A DNA stretch of 64,000 nt. Source: Torymus aiolomorphi. Lineage: Eukaryota; Arthropoda; Insecta; Hymenoptera; Torymidae. Within the stretch, counting starts at the first letter, position 1, and every line of letters starts with the position of its first letter. Made by a program: the position numbers and the translations under genes. The stretch lies in contig CM070874.1 of the NCBI GenBank assembly GCA_036365515.1, positions 99,864,442-99,928,441 of the forward strand, given 5' to 3'. Shown here in pieces: positions 23,764 to 34,484 of this stretch. The notes under the pieces were generated by a model. That model saw nothing but the letters and a program-made list of their open reading frames with translations. It was not told where the DNA came from and did not search any database.

Positions 23764-25623
23764 ATGGAAAATTTACCTTCTACATCTCAAGGGCATATTT
23801 GCCCAAAAAATTCTAATCTTTTTTGTTTTGTCTGCGGAGTATTCACTCCGCAAAAATCTCGAAGACATTTCAATGAGAATCTCAGAAAAATTTACAAAAC
23901 TTGCTTCAAATTAGAAACTGATGTAGTTATAGAAAAGTGGACTCCACGTTGTATCTGCGAACAATGTCGTCAAATGCTTTGTAAGTGGAATAAAACAAAA
24001 GAAGATGACAAAGTTAAATTTAATAGCCCAATGGAATGGTATCAACCAGATAGAAGAGAGGATTGTTACTTCTGTAATACCGAAATTATTGGAATTAATA
24101 GTAAAATTAAAGCAACACTGAATTACGCTGATGTTATTTCTGTAAAAAGACCTATCGAAAAATCGGGAAGCGATGAAGAGCTCGATCTTCTTGAGAGGCT
24201 ATCTATTGAATCAGATAGCAACAATGAAAAAAATGATGAAGAAGATAACGAAGTCAGTGGCGGCATTGATGGGGGTGCAATTGATAAAAATGACTTAAAA
24301 GATGAATCGTATGAAAGCGATAGTGATGAAGAAATTGAAAATGATGATGATGATGATGACGATGACGATATTTTCCTTCCAGCGGGCCAAAAAGACAAAA
24401 GCGTTAAGTTATGGACCCAAGATAAACTAAACGACCTAGTTAGAGAGCTTAACTTACCTAAAGATGGAGCAGAACATTTAGCTTCAGCTTTAAAAGGCAT
24501 GAATCAGTTGGCAAAATCTACTAAAGTATCTTTTTACAGAACAAGAAGCAAAAGTTTCGAACCATACTTTGAAGAAATGAATCATGATGGTGATAAAATA
24601 GTATATTGTAAAGACGTAAAAGGTTTAATGAATGAAATTAAACCTAATGTGTATAAAGACGAAGAATGGAGATTGTTCATAGATTCATCAAAAAGAAGTT
24701 TAAAAGCCGTATTACTACACAATAGCAACCACTATGCCTCAGTTCCTATAGCGCACTCCACTACAATGAAGGAAACATACGATAATCTCAAAATTATAAT
24801 ACAAAATATTCAGTATGATAAGCATAAATGGCGGATATGTGGTGATTTGAAAGTTTCTGGAATATTGTTAGGACAGCAGTCTGGATTTACAAAGACGCCA
24901 TGTTTCTTGTGCTTATGGGATAGTAGAGACCGTGCAAAGCACTATACAAATCATAAATGGCCTGAAAGAAAATCTCTCGAAGTCGGAAAGAGTAACGTTA
25001 TAGCTACTCCATTGGTTGACCCGAAAAGAGTTCTCATTCCTCCATTACACATAAAACTTGGTGTGATGAAACAATTCGTTAAAGCTTTAGATAAAGATAG
25101 CCAGTGCTTCAAATACTTGGAAAGTAAATTTCCAAGTAAATCAGATGCAAAATTGAAGGAAGGTATTTTTGACGGTCCAGAAATTAGAAAAATGATGGCT
25201 GATGACCAGTTCATTAGTTCCATGACAAACATTGAGAAAGCTGCATGGCTTAGCTTTAAGAAAGTTACTGAAAACTTTTTGGGTAATCGCAGAAGCCCAA
25301 ATTACAAAGTAATTGTATCTAAAATGGTTGAGAACTATGGGAATATGGGTTGCCTAATGAATTACAAACTACATTTTCTGCACAATCACTTGGATAGTTT
25401 TCCTGAAAACTGTGGCGATTATAGCGAAGAACAGGGAGAGCGTTTTCACCAAGATGTTAAAGTAATGGAGAAGCGTTATCAAGGTAGATGGGATGCTAGT
25501 ATGCTGGCCGACTACTGCTGGATGTTGAAAAGAGATTGTGAAACTACTGGGAAAAAACGTAAAAGGAAACCTTTGCACCGATCATTTGATGAGAAACGTG
25601 TAAGGTATAGTAAGAAAAAATAA
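23764..25623 (+). CDS. Intact DDE-type transposase of the CAC-ended element
   Basis: Intronless; 619 aa from the ATG at 23764 (context AATCATGG). The frame is open from 23707 but has no earlier ATG. Numbering from 23707 as codon 1: N-terminal Cys/His clusters (C40-x2-C43, C82-x-C84-x2-C87, C120-x2-C123) look like zinc-binding DNA-recognition modules. An acidic Ser/Asp/Glu linker spans ~154-221, with nine consecutive Asp. The likely catalytic core has D326 (LFIDSS), D380 (CGDLKV), C399-x2-C402, H556-x4-H561 and E574/E575 (YSEEQGE). A basic tail KKRKRK near 616-621 could be a nuclear signal. Known: C-x2-C after the second Asp and H-x4-H before the Glu mark CMC/Transib/RAG1 transposases. Inference: a member or relative of that clade; similar arthropod proteins are usually labelled uncharacterised. 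Exact catalytic residues need structural alignment. Confidence 0.75.
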   Translation: MENLPSTSQGHICPKNSNLFCFVCGVFTPQKSRRHFNENLRKIYKTCFKLETDVVIEKWTPRCICEQCRQMLCKWNKTKEDDKVKFNSPMEWYQPDRREDCYFCNTEIIGINSKIKATLNYADVISVKRPIEKSGSDEELDLLERLSIESDSNNEKNDEEDNEVSGGIDGGAIDKNDLKDESYESDSDEEIENDDDDDDDDDIFLPAGQKDKSVKLWTQDKLNDLVRELNLPKDGAEHLASALKGMNQLAKSTKVSFYRTRSKSFEPYFEEMNHDGDKIVYCKDVKGLMNEIKPNVYKDEEWRLFIDSSKRSLKAVLLHNSNHYASVPIAHSTTMKETYDNLKIIIQNIQYDKHKWRICGDLKVSGILLGQQSGFTKTPCFLCLWDSRDRAKHYTNHKWPERKSLEVGKSNVIATPLVDPKRVLIPPLHIKLGVMKQFVKALDKDSQCFKYLESKFPSKSDAKLKEGIFDGPEIRKMMADDQFISSMTNIEKAAWLSFKKVTENFLGNRRSPNYKVIVSKMVENYGNMGCLMNYKLHFLHNHLDSFPENCGDYSEEQGERFHQDVKVMEKRYQGRWDASMLADYCWMLKRDCETTGKKRKRKPLHRSFDEKRVRYSKKK

Positions 25624-25689
25624 ATGGCATGAAGTTTGGTTTGTTTTACAAGAATTTTGTCGATTTTACCTTCAAATAACCTTCACTAT

Positions 25690-25990
25690 GAGGTGATGGA
25701 GTCAAACGGACCACGGATTCGGATTCGGCGACCCCAAAAACATATATGTATACTGTTAAACCTTGGTTGCCGTTAATTTTGTAAATTTGACCTTGACCTG
25801 ACCTTGACCCTGAGGTGATGGGGTCAAATGGACCACGGATTCGGAATCAGCGACCTCAAAAACATATATGTATACTGTTAAACCTTGGTTGCCGTTAATT
25901 TTGTAAATTTGACCTTGACCTGACCTTGACCCTGAGGTGATGGGGTCAAATGGACCACGGATTCGGAATCAGCGACCTCAAAAACATAAG
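25690..25990 (-). repeat. Right subterminal repeats of the CAC-ended element
   Basis: Three ~122-bp units in inverse orientation to those at 20360-21190 (TGACCTTGACC words, GGTGATGGGGTC, GTCAAATGGACCACGGATTC). They lie between the transposase stop and the right terminal repeat. The difference in copy number from the left arm suggests unequal exchange within the repeats. Confidence 0.85.
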
Positions 25991-26349
25991 GTATATATGG
26001 TCTGGTCCGTGGGTTTTGACATTTTTTTTTTTGTGTGGCTGTGTTATGATTCGTTGAAGTAAACTTAAACAATATTAACATTGCATTTCAGTTTAATTGA
26101 TGCTTTTTGTATATTGCTAATTATTTCCGCGAAATTGCAGAAATGGTACCTAAACTTATGGGAATTCACTTAAAAATGTATAAAATGAATGAATATAGTA
26201 TTGAAATTAATGTCAATTGTTGTAATATATACTCTTTCTATTATTTTGTTTATTCCGGGATCCCTGGAAATTTATGTTATACGTAGGGGAATTCCGGGAC
26301 TTCCCGGAAATAACAGTCGAGTCCCGGAAATAACAGTTATATATAAAAA

Positions 26350-26368
26350 AAAGTACTGGAAGATACTG

Positions 26369-26413
<45 letters not shown>

Positions 26414-26648
26414 CATATGAACATCGACTTATGCTGACACCAATGTATAAGACCACGTGACCTGTCTGCATAAGTGTAGTACCGTTTATACAAGTGTCTG
26501 CACAAGTCTAGCGTGACTAAAGAAATAAACTCTCTACTTATGCTGACGTCTGCATAAGTCGGTCTCTGTCTGCATAAGTCTATTTAAATTTCGGAAAGTG
26601 TCTGCATAACTAGCGTTTCATATATTTATATGTATATATATGTATATA

Positions 26649-26706
<58 letters not shown>

Positions 26707-26918
26707 CATATGAACATCGACTTATGCTGACACCAATGTATAAGACCACGTGACCTGTCTGCATAAGTGTAGTACCGTTTATACAAGTGTCTGCACAAGT
26801 CTAGCGTGACTAAAGAAATAATCTCTCTACTTATGCTGACGTCTGCATAAGTCGGTCTCTGTCTGCATAAGTCTATTTAAATTTCGGAAAGTGTCTGCAT
26901 AACTAGCGTTTCATATAT

Positions 26919-26953
<35 letters not shown>

Positions 26954-26960
26954 ACTTTTC
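26350..26960. repeat. TA microsatellites and a ~292-bp tandem duplication
   Basis: Long (TA)n runs at about 26371-26410, 26630-26702 and 26925-26953 separate two nearly identical ~230-bp blocks (26411-26640 and 26703-26935). Each block contains several copies of CTGCATAAGT / ACTTATGC in both orientations. Upstream, 26255-26330 has repeated CCGGGA/TCCCGGAA words. No gene is supported. Confidence 0.8.
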
Positions 26961-27275
26961 TTTTCTTTTATGCTTATTAAACGAAGGTTCAAACACTGGA
27001 TGAAATTGACATGAATCCTCGGAATGGGCAGAGGCTCATGTTGCCTCTTCATTTGCGTATACATCGAAATCGCATATATAATGTTAGTCGTCGAACTTTG
27101 CAGGGCTTGATGTAAGAACGTTTTACTATCTTTTTCTTTTTTATGACAAAATATTTGAATAGTACATTAGGATACAAGCGCGAAAAGTAGGTGATTCCCG
27201 CACGAGTGACAAAAGGGCGAGTGCAGGTATACCCATGCAGGGCACTAGTATCGATTACTATTTTTCCTCTCAAGT

Positions 27276-27420
27276 TGCGCAAAGTTCAATTTTGCATTCG
27301 CAAACTGCCGCTTTCCCGCTCGCTGACATGGCGAGAAAGTAGCTGACACGTTCTATCAGCGTGTGCGGGAATTTGACAGTTCGCGAAAGAAAATGCGTGT
27401 GCAAAATTGAACTTTGCGCA
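27276..27420. mobile_element. 145-bp MITE
   Basis: Perfect 21-bp terminal inverted repeats beginning TGCGCAAAGTTCAATTTTG at 27276 and ending with the inverse at 27420. The inside is GC-richer than its surroundings and has its own inverted words (GCTGACA...). No clear target duplication. Non-coding. Confidence 0.7.
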
Positions 27421-27584
27421 CGACAATAGAAAATAGTACATTACGCAACAAGATGCGCTAAATAGGTGATCCCCACACGAGTCGTGATTGTTTCCAGAAA
27501 GACGAGTGTGGGAAGCTATATACCGTTATATACTGTTTTTTTGCTCTACCTATACTGTTTTTGCAAACGTGTGCGCAAATTTAT

Positions 27585-27985
27585 TTTTGTACCGCAAGCA
27601 CGATTTTCGCGTTTTTTGAACCGTCTTAATAGAACCGAAAGCGACTGCTTGTCGACCAGCGGGCGGTAAAAACTGAAAAGCGCCCGCTGCTCGCCGTATA
27701 GCGGCCGGCAAAAATCGAAAAGCGCCCGCTGTCGTTTTTTATTGGAGTTTTCCAAGATTGTTTAAGAAAATCATCGATATTTTGAAAAAACGTAAAAATC
27801 TATACTTGCGGTACAAAAAATATGGTGTGCACCGAGGGCCAAGTGGATTTTTTGACCTCGTGTGGTTGCGGTACGGGTCGAAGGTGAGCGCTAACACGAG
27901 CCGACGGCGAGTGCGTTTGCGAACCCACACTCGGTCTAAAAAGACCTACTTTACGCCCTTGGTACACAATATACTATTTCAATGC
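27585..27985 (+). repeat. Dispersed ~400-bp repeat (copy 1)
   Basis: Starts TTGTACCGCAAGCACGATTT. Contains CGACCAGCGGGCGGTAAAAA, CATCGATATTTTGAAAAAACG and TATGGTGTGCACC, and ends near GGTACACAATATACTATTT. A second near-full copy in the same orientation lies at 38850-39245 and a partial one at 38655-38840. The inner part has a GC-rich core ACGAGCCGACGGCGAGTGCG (27896-27915). Origin unknown; probably non-autonomous. Confidence 0.7.
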
Positions 27986-28279
27986 CCATGTTGCGTATCG
28001 AGACTATGGGTTTCTCGCAGTTTGAACTAGCAGTATGCAAAATGCTTGCATCGAACAGTAAGTTTGCAAAGGAATTTACTTTGCGCACGCAGCGCGCGCC
28101 TCAGGCGTCATGTCACGCATGCCAGGAAATTCTGTAACTTTCTGCCCTTGTGTCGTAATATACTATATTAATATACTTACAAAAATTCACGTTTTCCAAT
28201 TAATAGTTTGGATTCATTTTCCTTTCTCTAATACGAAACTGATTTATTATAATAAGCATTAAAAATTTTTTTTTTTTAG

Positions 28280-30815
28280 TTATTTGAGATGCCGAAACAG
28301 CGGGGTTTGCCCAGGTACGGCAAGAATACACATTGATAATTTAGACGTCATCGTGCCCATTAACGAGCACGATGAAAATTGTGAACCATTCGAAAATGCG
28401 GAGATGATTCTTCGATTTAAAAATGCTCTAAAAGAAGCTTTAAATCACCACTGGTACCAATTGAGAGATCTGTATGACAGCCTGTCATTGATGTAAGTAC
28501 TAGAATATATGAATAAATTAAAAAAAAATGTAAACTTTAGGCATACTCAAAATAGATCGACATTATTTTTGAAGGCACCTTCCAAATGCGTTTTTTTTTT
28601 ATTCTTTCTTATGTCACAAAGTATACGTGAAAAATCGTGTACAATTAAAAATGTTGTCTCAATTTTTTTTTTAAGATTAAAACATTTTAAGATAGTGGCA
28701 AAGAAGCTACTTTCTTTAAACCTCAGCAATTTAGCCCATAAACGTTATACTCAAAGTTTCAAAAAAGAAATCGAAATTAGAAAAAGAGCTTAAAACATGT
28801 TGATTCCTTGAAATGTTATATGAGTTTAAAGTTGAACGTCGATAAGGTATAAAAATGCAAAAATCGTAGAAATCGACAGCCCTTGCTTTTACAAAATTTT
28901 TATACCTTTTCGATGTTCAACTTCAAAGTCTTATAACTTTTGAAGGAATGGACATTTTTTAACTTTCAAAAAAGGGTATGAAAACTCTTTCTTAAATGTT
29001 GAATAAAACGATTCTGGGCTAAATGACTGAGAATTAAATGAAAGAATCCTTTTTTTATCATTTTCTCCACAAATTTCAACCTTCAACATGTTCAGTACGA
29101 CGTGATCTAAATATGACTCAGAATTTGACATACTTTCAATTACTGTAAAAAAAGAAACTTCGAAAACCTTTGTCCATAACGCTGTTTATATCAAATATAA
29201 TAATAATAATGATTCGAAAAAAATAAAACTGGAAACATTACCAATTTTTTTTTTATTCTTTGTTAACTTGATGTACCTTTTTCTTACACATTATCGGTAC
29301 TGGATCTGACAAAAATAAAGTGATGTTTATAATTGAAATAAGGAAAACCGTGTCTGGAAGGAACGGCCTTAAAATAGTATATTACGTACCTAGGAAAGTA
29401 AAATAAGAAATGTCTCAGATCACATGTAATTGTCGGCCGAGGCGAAGCCGAGGTTGACAAACATGTGATCTGAGGCTTTCTTTTTTACTTGCCAAGGTGT
29501 GTATACTATTTTTCTGCTCGACGGCGCCGGAAAACGGCAACTTCGTTTCGCGCAGCGGCCGTGAAGTGGCGCTTTTCGTCCGGAGAGCAGAAAAAACATT
29601 TTTATCGGTTTTTGGGGACGTCTGAAGTTGAATTTTTTTTTTTTTTTTCTGAATTCTGTCATATCCTCCAGTTGATTTTTTTAATCTATGATTTGTATTT
29701 CATTTTCTAGCTATCCAGAGGCAGCTGCATTACTCACTTTTAGCACTTTGCGAACAAGTATGTTGCGATGGAGAGCGCTTTCTTTTCCTCCATCCCCAAC
29801 TACTTTAGTTGCTTTTGGAGATTCTCTCCTCCAAATCCACGATGGGGGAGTTCTTGAATACCCCCGTGGTCGTTTAAGAACCCGAATATTGACTGATGGA
29901 AGTGGGGATTCCCACATTATCTTTTACGATTCTGAATTTTTACACGCCTCCTTCTTAAACGTAGAGAATTTAATGGTGGATGCAACATTTAATTCGACGC
30001 CTCGCATTGATGGATGCTATCAACTGTTGTCCATTCTTGGAATTAGGTTCAATCATGTAAGATCACAATATTAATATAAAATTTAAAGATATAAAGTTAA
30101 AATTATCGGATTATATGTTTCTCAGGCCATTCCGTGCTTTTGGGCACTTATGTCGCGCAAAACTCAAATTGGATACGCAGCAGTTATTCAAGAATTTAGA
30201 TACCTGATTAGAGGGGAGAACGTCAAAGTAGTTATGTGCGATTTCGAGTTCGCGCTACGCGTGGCCTGTTCGGAAATCTTTCCGGCAGCTCGCATTGCGG
30301 GATGTAACGTCCATTACGATAGAGTAAGCTCTTTTGAAATAATTTAAAACAAAGAAAAATGAAGTAATTTCAAAAACGGTTTTAGATCTTGGAAATACCC
30401 GTGAAAAAGAATTTTTTTTTTTTTATCCGATTCGATCTATAAATTTTCAAATTATTGCGCGTGTGCGTGCGTGCGTGAGCGCGCGAATACAGACGAACAG
30501 GATAACGAAAAAAAAATCACTACAAAGACACGCAATATCTCCAGAACTGATAGACCAATTTGAATAAAAAAAATCTTTTATACCACTCTAACCTCAAAAT
30601 CACAAGTTTGGTATGATTCCTCGGCGCTCGTGGTATAAAATACCGTTCGAAACTAGTACGTAAATCGATTATTTAGCTCATGTGTCTTTTTGCACGAGCG
30701 AAGCGAGTAAAATAATCCCCACCAGTGTCGAAATGTACTATTTTTTTAAGGGCGTTTTCAAAATCTAAAACCAGTTCTGTAATTACTTAATTTTTATTTA
30801 TTTTAGACTACACGC

Positions 30816-30880
<65 letters not shown>

Positions 30881-31396
30881 CGCACACGCACACACACATA
30901 CACAGACGAAGACGATGACGAAAAAAAAATCATCGCGAATATCTATGGCGAATTTTTATGTCAAAAGCCTTAAAACATGTTTTTTGTAACATTTTTTTTT
31001 TGCATGGGTAATCTTTTCACTGTTCCAAAGGAAAATAATACTTATAATTTTGTTAACAGGCAATTTATCACAAAATAAAACAACTACGCTTACAGAATAT
31101 CGTAAAAGACGATCCTGAAGTGAGTAATGTAATAAAAAAATTTATTGCCTTGGCATTTCTCCCACACGAAGACATCGAGGGAACTGTGCAAGAAATAATG
31201 GTATCTGTGAGGCCAAGAATTAGAAACATTCTAAGGAGATTCTTCATTTATTTTAATAGACAGTGGATTAATATTATTACAACGAAAGGTTTTTCGATTT
31301 TTGGTCTTGAAAGACGAACAAACAATGCAATAGAAAGCTATCATTCACGCTTAAATCACCGGATGGGACGACATCCAACGCCATGGGCGTTTACAT
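28280..31396 (+). CDS. MULE-type transposase with FLYWCH-like zinc finger, four exons, 5' and 3' ends missing
   Basis: Seen: exons 28280-28492, 29711-30056, 30126-30323 and 31060-31396 join in matching phases (2, 0, 0) with AG acceptors and GTAAGT/GTAAGA/GTAAGC donors; introns are 1218, 69 and 736 bp. Exon 1 encodes the end of a FLYWCH-type finger (RCRNSGVCPGTARI...EHDEN). Exon 2 has the first catalytic Asp (LMVDATFNSTPR). Exon 3 has AIPCFWALMSRKTQ, the second Asp (VVMCDFEFA) and the C-x2-H motif GCNVHY. Exon 4 has the catalytic Glu (NNAIESYHSRLNHR). Known: this order is that of Mutator-like transposases of animals. Missing: the start of the finger with its ATG, and sequence beyond the GTAAGT donor at 31397. 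No stop interrupts the four exons. No flanking terminal repeats were identified, so it may be a host-retained gene or a partial element. Confidence 0.75.
29411..29476. repeat. AT-rich hairpin with GC core, in MULE intron 1
   Basis: The arms CTCAGATCACATGT and ACATGTGATCTGAG enclose GGCCGAGGCGAAGCCGAGG (29435-29453). A related sequence occurs at about 39350-39400. One of several hairpins in the window with a CGAG..GAAG..CGAG centre. Confidence 0.7.
30693..30708. repeat. CGAGCGAAGCGAG core motif in MULE intron 3
   Basis: CACGAGCGAAGCGAGT within AT-rich sequence flanked by the weak inverted words TTATTTAGCTC and TAAAATAATC. Same core as at 49716-49736 and 51261-51277. Confidence 0.6.
30811..30900. 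repeat. CA microsatellite
   Basis: A run of (CA)n interrupted by CG and TA steps, followed by ACAGACGAAGACGATGACG. It lies in MULE intron 3; the layout resembles the microsatellite-bearing repeats at 40500, 43150 and 54400. Confidence 0.85.
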
Positions 31397-31835
31397 GTAA
31401 GTTGATTTTATCGTTATAATTAAGTGGATGTGAAAAAGTCGCGTAGATTCCTACCATACCGGCATCGCCAGTTTATTTAGTTTTTGTTAATCTTGTAATT
31501 TCGGGAAATTGTTTTTAAAATTTTCAAACACGTTTTTCGGATAATGTAGTGAATGAAATTACCTCAAAATTTAACGAAACATTGCTCGAATCATTGCGAA
31601 GGGCAAGACGATTCTCTTTCATCGAAAAAATTTCTTGAATTAACGAAAAAATAAAAAAATAAAATGGCGACGCCGGTATGGTAGGGATCTACGCGACTGT
31701 TTCACATCTCCTTAATGGCAGCCTTTTCATTCTCCGAAAAACCGTAAAAAATGCTAAATAAATGTCTTACATACATATTAATTATTATAATTTAATTTGT
31801 AAGACTGTAAGACCGATGAAAAATTCTTATCAGTT

Positions 31836-32176
31836 GAAGCTTTATTTAATTTATAACAGCTATTGTAAAACTAAAATTTGGTGAACCAATTCTTTTTTGT
31901 AGCTAGAGATACTTTTGCATTATACGAAACGGTTTGTAATGTGAGAACAATTTCTTATACATAATGTTTCTTTTTGAGGCCGATTTGGACGCTGAAGCCA
32001 TCTTAACAGTGCCTGCGACGAATAAGAGAATTTGCGATAGTAGAAAAAAATGAATGGAGTATCTGGAAGTCGTTCGTAGAGGAATTTTCATTGTCATGTC
32101 TATAATGACATTCTAAATTCTTTCCAGCAATGATGGAATATTTTCCTTAGAAACGTTTTGTGTAGTTATTCAATAG
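31836..32176. repeat. 341-bp direct duplication, copy 1
   Basis: Nearly identical to 32716-33056 (880 bp downstream), starting GAAGCTTTATTTAATTTATA. The sequence just before copy 1 (31797-31835) matches the arms of the hairpin at 58851-59177. Inside, CTTTTTGAGGCCGATTTGGA has an inverted partner at about 32229-32262. The short minus-strand frames in both copies are not supported as genes. Confidence 0.75.
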
Positions 32177-32715
32177 CATATTCAAATACCATTTCGTAGA
32201 CTAGGTAATTATTTTGTTATTTTAAGGTAACTTCAGCGTCCGAATCGACCTCAAAAAGCAACCTCTGTACATGGAATCGTTCTCGTATTACAATCTGAGG
32301 AAGTATGTGATATAAACGAAAAGTATGTCAAGCAACAAAATAGCTTTCTACCAAATTTAAAGTTTAGAAATGCAGATATCGTCAATAAAAAAAGAAAAAA
32401 GAAACGAAACTATAAGAAATATGAACCTTTTTCATTTCTTATCAAATTTAATTTGGAAGGGCTCGTTTTGATCCTTGTACAATTTCACAAAGTTACCGAT
32501 ATGAAAATCGAAAAACCCATCTAAACGTTAAAAATGTTGGGTAATTTTTTATGAATTTTATACGTTTATTGGTAAGCAATTGTCTGTAACTCTGCAGGTT
32601 TTGATAATTTATCAATTTTGATATCCGTAAGTAGGTGTAAAAATTTAGAAAAATCAAAAAAAGCTCTTTCATTTGAAAATCTCATAAGAAATGAAAAAGA
32701 TTTATATTTCTTGCT

Positions 32716-33056
32716 GAAGCTTTATTTAATTTATAACAGCTATTGTAAAACTAAAATTTGGTGAACCAATTCTTTTTTGTAGCTAGAGATACTTTTGCGT
32801 TATACGAAACGGTTTGTAATGTGAGAGCAATTTCTTATATATAATGTTTCTTTTTGAGGCCGATTTGAACGCTGAAGCCATCTTAACAGTGCCTGCGACG
32901 AATAAGAGAATTTGCGATAGTAGAAAAAAATTAATAGAGTATCTGGAAGTCGTTCGTAGAGGAATTTTCATTGTCATGTCTATAATGACATTCTAAATTC
33001 TTTCCAGCAATGATGGAATATTTTCCTTAGAAACGTTTTGTGTAGTTTTTCAATAG
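32716..33056. repeat. 341-bp direct duplication, copy 2
   Basis: Second copy of the block at 31836-32176, with a few substitutions. The 540-bp spacer between the copies is AT-rich with no supported gene. Confidence 0.75.
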
Positions 33057-33360
33057 TACACTACAGCGTGAGAAACAATATAATTATTTTTTTGTTGATG
33101 TTGTTCATGACAATAGACTTATTATTGTCGCGCTTTTCTGGACGCGTTAAGTTATTTTTCATCATATAAGATGTAATAAAGAAATTCCTATATGTTAAAG
33201 AAATGTAAGCGATAACAAATGTTCGATCGCCTGTGAATAATGCAGTTTATGAATATACTATATAAGTAAATTAAGCTTTTAAATGATAAATGATATGTTA
33301 TTACTGGTATTTATATTATTCTTCAAAATTTTCGTTTGAGTAATTTTTAATATGTGTTTT
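33057..33360. other. AT-rich non-coding stretch
   Basis: Separates the duplicated block from the 96-bp repeat. Short A/T runs; no supported gene, RNA or element ends. Confidence 0.3.
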
Positions 33361-33362
33361 TA

Positions 33363-33585
33363 GTCGATTGAGCTCGATGCATGGCCTCCCATCGGCCTTT
33401 TCCGTTTTCAGTCACTATAGTAATATGCGGTCGAGGGTACGTGTTGTAGCTCCCTTTGTTGATTGAGCGCGATGCACGAGCCTCTCATCGGTCTTTACCG
33501 TTTTCAGTCACTATAGTAATATGCGGTCGAGGGTACGTGTTGTAGCTTCCTTTGTTGGTTGAGCTCGATGCATGGCCTCTCCATA
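33363..33585. repeat. ~96-bp tandem repeat, about 2.3 copies
   Basis: The unit contains GATTGAGCTCGATGCATGGC, CAGTCACTATAGTAATATGC and GGTCGAGGGTACGTGTTGTA. The second unit begins near 33460 and a third partial unit near 33560. Copies differ by several substitutions. AT-rich DNA without a supported gene follows to 34480. Confidence 0.8.
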
Positions 33586-34484
33586 TCTATTTTGATAAAT
33601 AGATTTGTGCAAAATAAATTACCTGTCTTGTACAATATTATTTTTATCAAAATATTATTATGAATTTGTGAAAATGATTTTGTGAAAAACTCAATTTGTG
33701 CAAAACAAATTCCTTCTTGTGCACGATAATATATAATAAAACTTTTAAAGGGAACAAAATAATTGTGCAAGATTTAGGAGTAAACAAAAATAATAAACAA
33801 AAAAAGGGAAAAAAGCTGAAAAATTCATTTTTGTCATTCATTTTATATTAAGAATATCTTGCGATTTAAAAAATGTTATTGATGGTTTGCAATATTGCAA
33901 AAACCGACAAAAAACATTAATTTTCACGTATTTGCCAGGACTAAAATAGCTAAGAAAAGTTTCAGTGCAGTCGAAAACATGAATCGGACTAAAAATTGGT
34001 CAAGCTTCCGGACTACTAACGCCATCTCTCTACGGCGATTGAATTAATCGGCTAGCCGAGTTGAATGTATATTCGAATGTTTGGTCATTCTGAAAATAAT
34101 TTTCGAAATCTTAGCTAATAGTTACCGACCTTTATCTAAACAGTTTACTGTCGAATATATGAAGATAGTTAATACTATTTTTCTATTTTTTATATTTCGA
34201 AAATAATCTTATTCTAGCATTATATCAAAATTTTTGTTTTATTTTCGTGATAATTAACAGTATATTCTTTTAACAAAGTCATTTTTTAGATTGACTTATT
34301 AATTAATCTACTTTTCCATTTTCGTTTATTAGTTTTTCGATTATTTGGTCATTATGAATAAAATATTTCGAAGGAATGAGCGGAGATATATTACGTATGT
34401 TCAACATTGTTGTGTCGAACTGAAAAACGTCTACAGTTGACTTCAATTTTAAAGTGAATCGTCTAAACTCTGGGCCCCCCCCCC

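Larger units (their letters stand above)
20313..26043. mobile_element. 5.7-kb CAC-ended DNA transposon with head-to-head transposase copies (CMC/Transib-like)
   Basis: Seen: perfect terminal inverted repeats begin CACAGCCACACAAAA at 20313 and end with the inverse at 26043, flanked by TTA on both sides (20310-20312 and 26044-26046). The arms stay homologous far inward: 20313-22996 matches the inverse of 23863-26043. The left arm is longer because it has about seven ~122-bp subterminal repeats against three on the right. Each arm carries a transposase copy with its 3' end outward. Known: EnSpm/CACTA, Mirage and Chapaev (CMC) elements start with CAC and make 2-4-bp duplications; Transib has CAC ends with 5-bp duplications. 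Inference: a CMC-like element, probably mobile as one inverted-dimer unit because only the outer ends are visible. Confidence 0.75.
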
